A stretch of 64,000 nucleotides of DNA from positions 1-64,000 of the forward strand of contig JAAFKL010000090.1 of assembly GCA_021399405.1 (NCBI GenBank). The letters run 5' to 3'. The notes under the pieces were generated by a model, which did no database searches, had not been told where the DNA came from, and was given only the letters and a program-made list of their open reading frames with translations. The first letter of the stretch is position 1. The number at the start of each line of letters is the position of its first letter. Made by a program: the position numbers and the translations under genes. Positions 37,244-44,489 of this stretch are shown here, piece by piece. This stretch comes from Candidatus Heimdallarchaeota archaeon. GTDB taxonomy: Archaea; Asgardarchaeota; Heimdallarchaeia; Heimdallarchaeales; Kariarchaeaceae.

Positions 37244-37684
37244 TTAGTCCTTAAAATAGTATTTTTGATCTTTGTTTGGTGCTTTTTTGTATGATAAATG
37301 TTCTCGGACCTCTGTGTTAATAGAATACTTCACCGGATTACCTCTCTTTAATTCAAGGCATTTGAGGGCTTGATTTTGTTGATCTTCATTGATTGCAAAG
37401 ATGATCGATTTTTCTCCATAATTTTCATTAAGATTTTTTTTACTTGAGGCGTCATGAGTTGTCCAGAATGTATCTATTAGCTGTGAAAAGGAAATATGTT
37501 TGGGGTCATAAGTAATTTTAACTACTTCTACACTATTTCGCTTATTTTTCGAAGTTTCAATTTCACTAAAACCAACTTCCGTTTCTATAATACCATCAAT
37601 CTTAGAAAATGTGAGTTCAGCATGCCAAAAGCATCCCGCACCTAAATAAGCTGTTTCACTCATATAAGTTGTATCCATATTCAC
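37244..37684 (-). CDS. msrA: Peptide methionine-S-sulfoxide reductase MsrA
   Basis: 146 residues. The catalytic motif GAGCFWHAELTF (Cys18) is near the start, then VEVVKITYDPKHISFSQLIDTFWTTHDAS in two continuous parts, and KSIIFAIN. It reduces methionine sulfoxide in proteins. It is shorter than most MsrA: the segment that usually reads VGYAGG is VGFSEIE and the following loop is cut, so substrate binding may differ. A possible resolving Cys lies in LKCLEL. ATG at 37684. Confidence 0.85.
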   Translation of the reverse strand: MNMDTTYMSETAYLGAGCFWHAELTFSKIDGIIETEVGFSEIETSKNKRNSVEVVKITYDPKHISFSQLIDTFWTTHDASSKKNLNENYGEKSIIFAINEDQQNQALKCLELKRGNPVKYSINTEVREHLSYKKAPNKDQKYYFKD

Positions 37685-37887
37685 AGAAAATAAAATATTG
37701 GTATTGAGAAGAGTACTCTGTAAAGAGTTCTATTAATTTTCTTTCAGAACATTTTGCAATGTTATCTACAAGATATTGTTCAAATGGATACTAAATAGAA
37801 AATAATTGTCTTGATTAGTTTACATTTTTTTAACAATCTTCAAACGGAAAAGCCAATACAGTTTAAAGATCATAAGATGTATTTTAT

Positions 37888-38502
37888 TTGTTGAAAACTA
37901 CTGTATTATCACGTCGCGTGGTGAAAAACGTTGTTGAAGCAACAAGATTATTTCGAGAAGAAATCGATGTCGGATCATATGGATGCTTGAAACTCTGGAT
38001 TTTCAAAAACCAAGAGTATGAAGACGTGGTAACTGTTTTCTCAGACTGGATTGATGAGAGCAAATTTCTCAGTTTTGAAAAATCTGAATTATATAATAGT
38101 TTTAAGAACACACTAGAAGCAGAACCTAATATCGATTACGAGATTTTGGGTTTCAAAGATTCTCTACTTTATTCAGATGAAACTTCAGAGTTTTTCAGTA
38201 TTTCAAGATCATATGTTAAAAATTACAAAGAAACACTGAAGATGTTCAAGGAAGTTTATAATAAAGAGGAAGCATCCAAATTAGGAATTTTAAGTGTAAA
38301 GCTCTATTTAGTACTTACAAATAAAAAATTAGTTATCGCTTTAATCAATTGGAGAGACCCTGATTCCCATAATAATTTTACACGAAATAAACCAACTCCA
38401 ACTAATGAATCTTTGGGCGAATATGGTACAGATCGATATGGTTTGATGAATTTAATTGCTTCCTGGTCTACTTCCAAAAAAGAAATTATCAAAGAAAACT
38501 AA
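37888..38502 (+). CDS. Protein with probable tandem dimeric alpha/beta-barrel units
   Basis: 204 residues that seem to hold two ABM-like ferredoxin folds. The first includes YGCLKLWIFKNQEYEDVVTV, with WIDESKFLSFEKSELYNSF as its helix; the second includes GILSVKLYLVLTNKKLVIAL and INWRDPDSHNNF. This pattern (strand, cross-strand, W-x-s/d-x-x-x-f helix) is that of antibiotic biosynthesis monooxygenase-like stress-dimer proteins. The gene at 40326-40928 has the same two-unit plan. Start TTG at 37888. Catalytic role unknown. Confidence 0.55.
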   Translation: MLKTTVLSRRVVKNVVEATRLFREEIDVGSYGCLKLWIFKNQEYEDVVTVFSDWIDESKFLSFEKSELYNSFKNTLEAEPNIDYEILGFKDSLLYSDETSEFFSISRSYVKNYKETLKMFKEVYNKEEASKLGILSVKLYLVLTNKKLVIALINWRDPDSHNNFTRNKPTPTNESLGEYGTDRYGLMNLIASWSTSKKEIIKEN

Positions 38503-38503
38503 C

Positions 38504-38788
38504 TTATTCATTTAGAAATTCACGTTCTAATTGTATTTGAGCAATAAATTCGTTCAGAAACTCATTTATTTCTTGATCAATAAATGTTTCTCCAGATAGA
38601 TTAGGACCAAATAATCTATGAAAAAGGTCTTCAATCATTTGATCAATATAGGATGGGTCTTGGTTTTCAACCTCAATGAACTCTTGTTCCTCTTTTCTTG
38701 GTCCATGTAAGTTGGTTATTTCACTTTCTTTTTCTAAATTAGCTGACCTTGTTAATTCAAACTTACATTTTTTATCGGGGTCAGACAT
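38504..38788 (-). CDS. Small acidic protein, 94 residues
   Basis: Glu/Asp-rich with no Cys cluster; helices near DQMIEDLFHRLFG and IDQEINEFLNEFIAQIQLE. ATG at 38788. No family recognised; ends one base after the convergent neighbour. Confidence 0.45.
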   Translation of the reverse strand: MSDPDKKCKFELTRSANLEKESEITNLHGPRKEEQEFIEVENQDPSYIDQMIEDLFHRLFGPNLSGETFIDQEINEFLNEFIAQIQLEREFLNE

Positions 38789-39348
38789 GATTTTTCAATT
38801 CTAATATAACGCAAATATGTTACTTAAATATTACGACATTTACTCTTTTGTTTTACCTCGACTTACACATAATGGGGTTTTCTTATCATTTTTGCATATT
38901 ACTATAATTAACATAGGTTTAACAAATGTAAATTTTCTCCTCACAAAAAATTACATTTCTCTAACTTTACAGTAAACATATATCAAGCTTCCATTAACTT
39001 ACCATTGTCAATTGAATAACTAATATTGTCCCAAAACATCTAATAGTTTATTAAGGGTCGGGATGCGTCAATTATTGTGTTTTACAGAAATCTCACGCGT
39101 TTAAACATCCTAAATGGTTGTACTACGCCTTAATTTATTCAAATTAAGGGATATCACAAAACGTCTTACAAAATTATCATTAATGTCATACAAATGCACA
39201 ACAATTATATATGCTAGAGTAGTATTAATCATATGCACCGAAATAACCATAATTTCCTACGCAACCAAAAATATCGTAAAAACTATTCAATCGAAATTGG
39301 TAGAAAATTTTCGCAAAGACAAACTGGTGTATACTCGGAGAAATTTAC
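38789..39348. other. Intergenic stretch, 560 bases, no gene seen
   Basis: AT-rich, with a weak 8-base inverted repeat (AAATGTAA at 38924 and TTACATTT at 38951). The end carries GGAG at 39337-39340, eight bases before the ATG at 39349. A frame of 87 codons overlapping the next gene is not convincing. Confidence 0.45.
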
Positions 39349-40218
39349 ATGTTAGTATCAGAAGCAGTTTCAAATGAAGACTTTGATTCCTTCAATGAAG
39401 CTGTACAGGAAAAAAAGTATAGTTTCAGGACGATCTCAGATATCAAAAAAGAGATCAAATCTCTCGATCTTTCAACTTCATTACGGTGGGGTAAATCATT
39501 GATTGAAGGTAATACAATCCAGGCTGCAATAGGCGGTGTGTTGTTATCCATAAGTAATACATGGGAGACGGACCCAGAGTTTCTTGCTGAGCAGATTAAT
39601 CTCCTAGCATCCTCTGAGAGTTGGCAAAAACGAGAGATCGCAATTGAGTTGTTTAAACAAGGTCTAATGTATTCAAAAACCCAATTTATCCCTTTGTTAA
39701 AGGAATTAACGGTCTCAACATCCATATATAAGAGACGAGTTGCAATAACGACAGCAAAAGAAGTTGCCTTGCTAAAGCCAAAATACAAATCGCTTAAATT
39801 AGAAGTACTTGCACTCATGATTCCCTTTATTTATGAAAATGACACTTTCGTAACACGAGCTGTGGTTGATACATTCGCAAATGGATTTGTAAAGTATTGC
39901 CCTGCAGAGGTCTTTCTACTATTAAACAAGTTAATTCCCTCGATTGCCCATGACAAACATAAAGTCCTATTGTTGAGAATGATTTCAACAAAAATATCAC
40001 CTGAACATTTATTTCATGTGTTAGACATTATTATGAAATTTATTGATGATGAGGATATATCAGTTTTCTTTGCAAGAAAATCAGCTTTAAGGATATTGGC
40101 AGAAGATTATCCAAAACAAATTGGAGGCTGGCTTGAACACAATTTACATATTGAGGCAATCGTGGATCATTGGGCTGAATTAGATCTTGCTGGACTTATT
40201 CCAAGTGTTTGCACATAA
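39349..40218 (+). CDS. HEAT-repeat protein, AlkD-like
   Basis: 289 residues, all helical repeats. WQKREIAIELFKQGLMY and YKRRVAITTAKEVALLKP have the form seen in DNA alkylation repair AlkD/AlkC proteins, where such helices cradle DNA. The catalytic-type acidic and aromatic residues of AlkD cannot be confirmed by eye, so a general HEAT-repeat scaffold is the safe call. GGAG eight bases before the ATG decides the start. Confidence 0.7.
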   Translation: MLVSEAVSNEDFDSFNEAVQEKKYSFRTISDIKKEIKSLDLSTSLRWGKSLIEGNTIQAAIGGVLLSISNTWETDPEFLAEQINLLASSESWQKREIAIELFKQGLMYSKTQFIPLLKELTVSTSIYKRRVAITTAKEVALLKPKYKSLKLEVLALMIPFIYENDTFVTRAVVDTFANGFVKYCPAEVFLLLNKLIPSIAHDKHKVLLLRMISTKISPEHLFHVLDIIMKFIDDEDISVFFARKSALRILAEDYPKQIGGWLEHNLHIEAIVDHWAELDLAGLIPSVCT

Positions 40219-40325
40219 TTTATAATCGAAAGATATCCAAGTTTTTGCATACTCCTATCCTGTTTTCATGATATTCCGTTTTAAGTAATATAATACTAAT
40301 CGATAAGAAATTATTTGCACATATA

Positions 40326-40928
40326 TTAATCAGATAGATCAATATGCCAGCTGGTTTCTAAATTAATAATGTAGTTATCCGTAAATTTTATTTCACCGTC
40401 ATAAGTTAAAGTAGGGTTTGAGCTAGTCAAATCATAATAATCATCTGAGCTATTATATAGTTCTTTGCTTTTCCAAACTTCCAAATATGAGATTATATTT
40501 TTATTTCGGTAATTGTGAAAAATTTGATATTTGATTACACCCATATTTTTCATTAAATCAGTTGTGTATCTTTTGGAAAACGAAGTCATAAAATTTTCAA
40601 ACGAATCAATTGAAAACCTGTTATAATCATAGATTTCGTTACCTTGGAGTGAATTAATTGATTCTTTATCCACCCATTCCGCTACCAAGTTCAAATGGTA
40701 ACATTCCATAATCTTCCGATATGAATTATCAAGATCCGAATTAGATTTTTTATAATTGTTGAAATTATCCAAATTATCCCATTCAAAAAATATTGATACA
40801 ACGTCTTTTGGTTGTGTGTACATCTCATATCCAATACAACCCATTTCCCCCCTTATTTTATTATTAGATATGAAGGTCTCCAGGAATTTATCAACATCAC
40901 TAATAATTCCTCGACATAAGATGTGCAT
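40326..40928 (-). CDS. Protein with probable tandem dimeric alpha/beta-barrel units
   Basis: 200 residues in two similar halves: MHILCRGIISDVDKFLETF with GCIGYEMYTQPKDVVSIFFE and WDNLDNFNNYKKSN; then FENFMTSFSKRY, with GVIKYQIFHNYRNKNIISYL and EVWKSKELYNSSDDY. Each half looks like an ABM-type ferredoxin fold (strand, helix, strand, strand, W-containing helix). It may be a distant relative of the 37888-38502 protein. No active-site residues can be named. ATG at 40928. Confidence 0.55.
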   Translation of the reverse strand: MHILCRGIISDVDKFLETFISNNKIRGEMGCIGYEMYTQPKDVVSIFFEWDNLDNFNNYKKSNSDLDNSYRKIMECYHLNLVAEWVDKESINSLQGNEIYDYNRFSIDSFENFMTSFSKRYTTDLMKNMGVIKYQIFHNYRNKNIISYLEVWKSKELYNSSDDYYDLTSSNPTLTYDGEIKFTDNYIINLETSWHIDLSD

Positions 40929-41170
40929 TAGCCATGTTATAAGTAATCAATTCTAATTAAAATATTGCTCAACAATAATACAAAAATTAAAGAATATTTG
41001 GTAATCTCATTTGTTTTATACTCACTGACTTAATCTAGCATTTACAATTGAATATGAACAAAGTGTAAGGCAATTTAGAAATTAGCAAAACACTGCTAAT
41101 TTACTATTAAACACTTATGACATACTTATACACCATGTCGCTTATATACTAAAAAAAAAAGTCAAATACA

Positions 41171-41228
41171 TACATTTGTATAACAACCTAAGAAAAGCTT
41201 ATAGCTAAATGTTATACTATACAAATTT
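41171..41228 (+). promoter_or_regulatory. Promoter of the first ribbon-helix-helix gene with candidate operators
   Basis: A TATA-like CTTATAGC (~41198-41204) lies about 27 bases before the ATG. TGTTATACTATACAAA (41210-41225) covers the expected start of transcription, and the reverse orientation TTTGTATAACA (41175-41185) lies upstream. Both share GTATAACA/TGTTATAC with sites at 42399 and 42685, suggesting a common regulator. Confidence 0.45.
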
Positions 41229-41795
41229 ATGAAAACTTCGAATATTACTGTTCGCGTTTCAGAAGATATTAAAGAAAAACTGAAAACGATAGCAGAAGAT
41301 GCTGGAATCACTGAATCCCAGTATGTACGAAGTCTCATAACAAATGCTATTGAGCAAAAGGATCAAAAAGACGAGGCAGACATTTTAGAGGAGAGATTAA
41401 GAAAATTAGAGAATCAAGTAGAAAGCGAACCTATCGGAATGGAATCTAAATTCTTAATGGCAATGGCATATGTATTTTCAATTGATTCTGGGACTCCTAT
41501 GCATAAAATCGTAGCAGATACAAACAAGCATTTGGAGGAAAAATTTGGATATTCTATTGAAGTTCTAAATTCATTTTCGAGAGAGGATAGAGAAAGAATA
41601 TTTGCAGATTTGTACGATTTCTTCGATAAAGAATTCAAACCCTCTACAGTCGCATATCTGATGATTGAATGTATATTTCTTACGTTCCTAAGTTTTATTT
41701 ACCCATCACCAATTTTTATGATTACTCCATTTTCGATGAGTATTATCTCCAGGTTAGAAAAAGTTAAATCAATGGTAAAGAAAGGAAAAACCTAA
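41229..41795 (+). CDS. Ribbon-helix-helix protein with unknown C-terminal domain (paralog 1)
   Basis: 188 residues. Residues 1-45 are a ribbon-helix-helix DNA-binding domain (NITVRVSEDIKEKLKTIAE, then GITESQYVRSLITNAIEQ). A coiled segment follows (EADILEERLRKLENQVE), then a domain ending in a strongly hydrophobic stretch with FLSFIYPSPIFM near residue 160. The gene at 43602-44234 has the same N-terminal fold and the matching FLSVIFPSPVFM, so the two are paralogs placed on either side of the first cheY. The C-terminal domain is not known to me; it may sense a ligand or touch the membrane. Confidence 0.72.
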   Translation: MKTSNITVRVSEDIKEKLKTIAEDAGITESQYVRSLITNAIEQKDQKDEADILEERLRKLENQVESEPIGMESKFLMAMAYVFSIDSGTPMHKIVADTNKHLEEKFGYSIEVLNSFSREDRERIFADLYDFFDKEFKPSTVAYLMIECIFLTFLSFIYPSPIFMITPFSMSIISRLEKVKSMVKKGKT

Positions 41796-41834
41796 ACCTG
41801 GTACAATTAAACTGTTGCAAGTATTTGCTTCGTA

Positions 41835-42389
41835 TTACCCTAGATACACAGAAGTTCCAATATCGTTTCCTAAAATACCATGTTGAAATTTAATTTCATC
41901 CTCAAATTTAGTTGAAATCGTCTCATACAGCACATTATCTAGTATATTGCCGAATTCCTCTGAATAATCTAGGAATACATGGTTAGCCAGTGCTGGTTGG
42001 AAAGTTTCCATAATATCTAAAGCAGTTGTAGTATTCGACATTAGTTGATCCAAAATATCTGAATTTCTCTCTATTAATGGAGATCTTTTGTTAACCATCA
42101 TAATGATAAAGTAGTCTTTATGGGTTCTCACGAACCATTTACTACAACTCATTTCGATCATTTGTAAAGAGTGAAAACCACTAGGTGAATGTCCACAATA
42201 ATTATTTTCAGTTTCGAGTTGAAGAAAATTTAACAAAGCACCAATGAAACCCCCTAACAATTGTGTGGGTTGGTCAAAACATTCAATATTGTATCTTCTT
42301 GAAAGACACACTAGTCCTGAATTTTCTATCACTAACAATTGAGATATGTAATTTTCCAATGTTTTGACGCCGGCTAGTGTTTTGCTCAT
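41835..42389 (-). CDS. Roadblock/longin-like protein (paralog 1 of 3)
   Basis: 184 residues. The plan matches two other genes at 60334 and 62874: strand (ISQLLVIENSGLVCLSRRY), helix (QLLGGFIGALLNFLQLE), a SPSGFHSLQMIEMSCSKWFV hairpin, strand (FIIMMVNKRSPLI) and two more helices with a conserved DYSEEFGNILDN segment. Roadblock/longin domains typically bind or regulate small GTPases. A TATA box (TTTATATTAC read leftward, 42411-42420) stands 26 bases before the ATG, so the message is leaderless; a GTATAACA site lies between them. Confidence 0.72.
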   Translation of the reverse strand: MSKTLAGVKTLENYISQLLVIENSGLVCLSRRYNIECFDQPTQLLGGFIGALLNFLQLETENNYCGHSPSGFHSLQMIEMSCSKWFVRTHKDYFIIMMVNKRSPLIERNSDILDQLMSNTTTALDIMETFQPALANHVFLDYSEEFGNILDNVLYETISTKFEDEIKFQHGILGNDIGTSVYLG

Positions 42390-42398
42390 AATTTAATA

Positions 42399-42420
42399 TG
42401 TTATACAATGTAATATAAAT
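42399..42420 (-). promoter_or_regulatory. TATA box and candidate operator of the 42389 gene
   Basis: The TATA box is at 42411-42420 (leftward). TGTTATACAATGTA (42399-42412) lies just downstream of it and nearly equals the reverse complement of 41171-41185 (TGTTATACAAATGTA, one extra A). The position over the promoter is that of a repressor site. Confidence 0.45.
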
Positions 42421-42637
42421 GTATTCCATTATGCTAAACATTAACTAATAATTAATTTACAAATTTTGGACTTCATTGATTGTCAATATTTGGTGTTCAA
42501 AGGCGGTTCTTTTGATTATTCCTAATAATTGCTAAGTTCTCTTTTTTGTATTTTTTGTGTTATATATTATAGGAAATATGTCTGTCGCGTAAGAATATCT
42601 TTATTGATTCGAACATTTGTAAGACGCTTGCATAACG

Positions 42638-42648
42638 TTTTTATATAA
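42638..42648 (+). promoter_or_regulatory. TATA box upstream of the cheY1 group
   Basis: TTTTTATATAA fits an archaeal TATA box; transcription would start near 42670, giving a leader of about 50 bases before the small gene at 42719. A GTATAACA element (42685-42692) falls in that leader. Confidence 0.45.
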
Positions 42649-42718
42649 TTTTCTCATATAAGATGTAATATGTTGGATGTTGGTGTATAACATACTAAAT
42701 CCAGGTGAGACCAAGCTC

Positions 42719-42862
42719 ATGAATATCACAACAGTTGCAGTTCATAATTTCTCTTCAGAAGAAGAAACCCCTATTGAATGTTTTAGAGAATTCTATATTC
42801 GTGAATTTGATAAAAAATCTCATTCCAAACATCACGTCAAAGTTGGTGAAAATTATGGCTAA
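42719..42862 (+). CDS. Possible small protein translated just before cheY1
   Basis: 47 codons (MNITTVAVHNFSSEEETP...; His- and Lys-rich end). AGGTGA stands 10 bases before the ATG. Its stop lies inside the first codons of cheY1 (overlap of 8 bases), an arrangement used for translational coupling. No family is recognised; it could be only a leader peptide. Confidence 0.35.
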   Translation: MNITTVAVHNFSSEEETPIECFREFYIREFDKKSHSKHHVKVGENYG

Positions 42863-43211
42863 AGTGCTAGTATGTGATGACTCATCGTATATGCGATCAA
42901 AAATTATCCAACTACTCAATCAAATGGGCCATGAAGTTATTGGAGAAGCGAGTGATGGGGAGAGTGCATTAGAAAAATATTATTCTTTACATCCCGATAT
43001 CATGACATTGGATGTAATAATGCCAAAAAAACACGGTATAGATGTATTAAAAGAGCTAATAGAAAGTGATCCCTTTGCTCAAGTGGTACTTGTCTCTGCT
43101 GTAACTCACCAACCTTTAATTATGAAAGGATTAAAAATTGGGGCTTTGAACTTCATAACAAAACCTTTCACCTCTTCAGAGTTCATAGATGGACTCTCAA
43201 TGGTAGGTTAG
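42855..43211 (+). CDS. cheY: Chemotaxis response regulator CheY (first copy)
   Basis: 118 residues, a single receiver domain. The acid pair is Asp8-Asp9 (VCDDSSYMR), the phosphorylation site Asp53 (LDVIMP), the switch Ser81 (LVSAV) and Lys103 (ITKPF); all are present. It is phosphorylated by CheA and passes the signal to an effector. The ATG at 42855 follows a GGTGA; a longer frame from 42735 is not part of the domain. It opens a short run with an unknown protein and the second ribbon-helix-helix gene, apart from the main che operon. Confidence 0.9.
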   Translation: MAKVLVCDDSSYMRSKIIQLLNQMGHEVIGEASDGESALEKYYSLHPDIMTLDVIMPKKHGIDVLKELIESDPFAQVVLVSAVTHQPLIMKGLKIGALNFITKPFTSSEFIDGLSMVG

Positions 43212-43215
43212 TACT

Positions 43216-43602
43216 ATGTTACGAATTGAAGATTTGGAAATTATACTTGCTGACTTTGAAGGAAGGCTCCATCAAACTTACAAAAATAATACAAGAAACC
43301 CTGGTTCAAATATTCTTCCTTTAAGTTTACTGAGATCTGAATTTGATACTTTAACAAGTGTGATCTCTACTTTAGAAGAGAGTTGTGCACGTGATTTTTC
43401 AAAATTAGGACGATACAGAGATCATATTGTCCAAAATTTAGCTCTCGCAATTACTAGATTAAAAAAATTGCAACCTCTACTTGGACAAAAAACAAATGGA
43501 TGCTCAGCTGAGATGTTAATCCAGTTTCATGTAGATGATATTGGGACTGAATTATTGCAAGGGGTGAAATCAGGATGCGAGGAAATACTAACCAACAGGT
43601 GA
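43216..43602 (+). CDS. Helical hypothetical protein between cheY1 and a ribbon-helix-helix gene
   Basis: 128 residues, mostly helical (LLRSEFDTLTSVISTLEES; IVQNLALAITRLKKLQPLL), soluble. Four bases separate it from cheY1, and its TGA overlaps the next gene's ATG (TGATG), so all three are one operon. Family not recognised; the place suggests a role in the chemosensory system, such as a CheY partner. Confidence 0.6.
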   Translation: MLRIEDLEIILADFEGRLHQTYKNNTRNPGSNILPLSLLRSEFDTLTSVISTLEESCARDFSKLGRYRDHIVQNLALAITRLKKLQPLLGQKTNGCSAEMLIQFHVDDIGTELLQGVKSGCEEILTNR

Positions 43603-44234
43603 TGAAAAACATGATAGCTAACGAATCAAATGACGATACAAAAAATACAATGTCTAAATCGGAGATAATTACCATTAGGGTCTCTAAAAAAACACGAGAA
43701 CAACTGAAATTATTTTCCAAAGATAATCACGAAAATGAATCACAATTTATCAGACATCTAATTAAAAATGGTCTTAATCATTTCCAAGATAAACCTAAAC
43801 AAGTATCGTCATTCATGGGTAAATCCATCATACCTAGTACTATAAATACTGAATACTATTGGTCGGGTCACGAAAAACCTACTTCGAAGCTTATTTTTGC
43901 TATGTCTCTTCTTCTAACTATTGATACTGGAAAAAAAACAACAGAAATCATCAAATTATTGCAGAATTATGATTACGAAAGTGAAACAACACCGGACGGA
44001 ACTCAGACCAGGATCAAGTGGGAAAATTATTATCTCGAACTTAGGAGATTAATAATTTCCCACTTATCTCCCTCACAAACTGCTTTAGTAGTGATTGATA
44101 CAATGATCTTGTCTTTTTTAAGTGTGATATTTCCTTCACCAGTTTTTATGGCTTCGGAATTATCTATGCTTATGATAGACTCGTATGATATGCTGCTCCT
44201 TCAAAATAAGAGAGATAATGGAAAATCAATCTAA
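43602..44234 (+). CDS. Ribbon-helix-helix protein with unknown C-terminal domain (paralog 2)
   Basis: 210 residues from the ATG at 43602 (TGATG overlap); ATG at 43611 has an AGGTGA eight bases before and is also possible. The ribbon-helix-helix is EIITIRVSKKTREQLKLFSK with HENESQFIRHLIKNGLNHF. The C-terminal domain has SKLIFAMSLLLTIDTGKKT and LSFLSVIFPSPVFM, matching paralog 1 (SKFLMAMAYVFSIDSGTPM and LTFLSFIYPSPIFM). A perfect 13-base inverted repeat lies between this gene and the next, a natural candidate for its own binding site. Confidence 0.72.
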   Translation: MKNMIANESNDDTKNTMSKSEIITIRVSKKTREQLKLFSKDNHENESQFIRHLIKNGLNHFQDKPKQVSSFMGKSIIPSTINTEYYWSGHEKPTSKLIFAMSLLLTIDTGKKTTEIIKLLQNYDYESETTPDGTQTRIKWENYYLELRRLIISHLSPSQTALVVIDTMILSFLSVIFPSPVFMASELSMLMIDSYDMLLLQNKRDNGKSI

Positions 44235-44383
44235 TAATTTGATAGTTGGATCTGCATTCTATATTTTTTAACAATTCATTGGGAAATTTTACATTTCGTT
44301 TTGTGAAAGTGATCGACAAATAATTACCTTTAAGCCTGAAACATTTGGACATATGTCAAAATCTGACACATTATTTCGAATAA

Positions 44384-44477
44384 ATTTAATGGTGATTCAT
44401 GTACTGATAGAGCAGAGGAGGGTTTGAGAATTAAAATAAATGCACTTTAAAGTTAATCTTTTATATCACCATTAAAT
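44384..44477. promoter_or_regulatory. Perfect 13-base inverted repeat around the receptor 1 promoter
   Basis: ATTTAATGGTGAT (44384-44396) and ATCACCATTAAAT (44465-44477) are exact reverse complements, 68 bases apart. The second arm overlaps the end of the TATA box (44459-44466), which is ~28 bases before the receptor ATG at 44490. A regulator bound to both arms could loop the DNA and block the promoter. Confidence 0.55.
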
Positions 44478-44489
44478 CATATATGGTCA

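Noticed and set aside
39114..39377. 87-codon rightward frame before the HEAT-repeat gene
   Set aside because: Overlaps the start of the well-supported HEAT gene, has no domain, and reads as low-complexity AT-rich sequence.
42677..42718. Longer start for the small ORF before cheY1
   Set aside because: The TTG at 42677 has no ribosome binding site; ATG at 42719 has AGGTGA upstream.
44170..44352. 60-codon leftward frame between the ribbon-helix-helix gene and receptor 1
   Set aside because: Overlaps the end of the upstream gene on the other strand; no start signal and no recognisable protein features.
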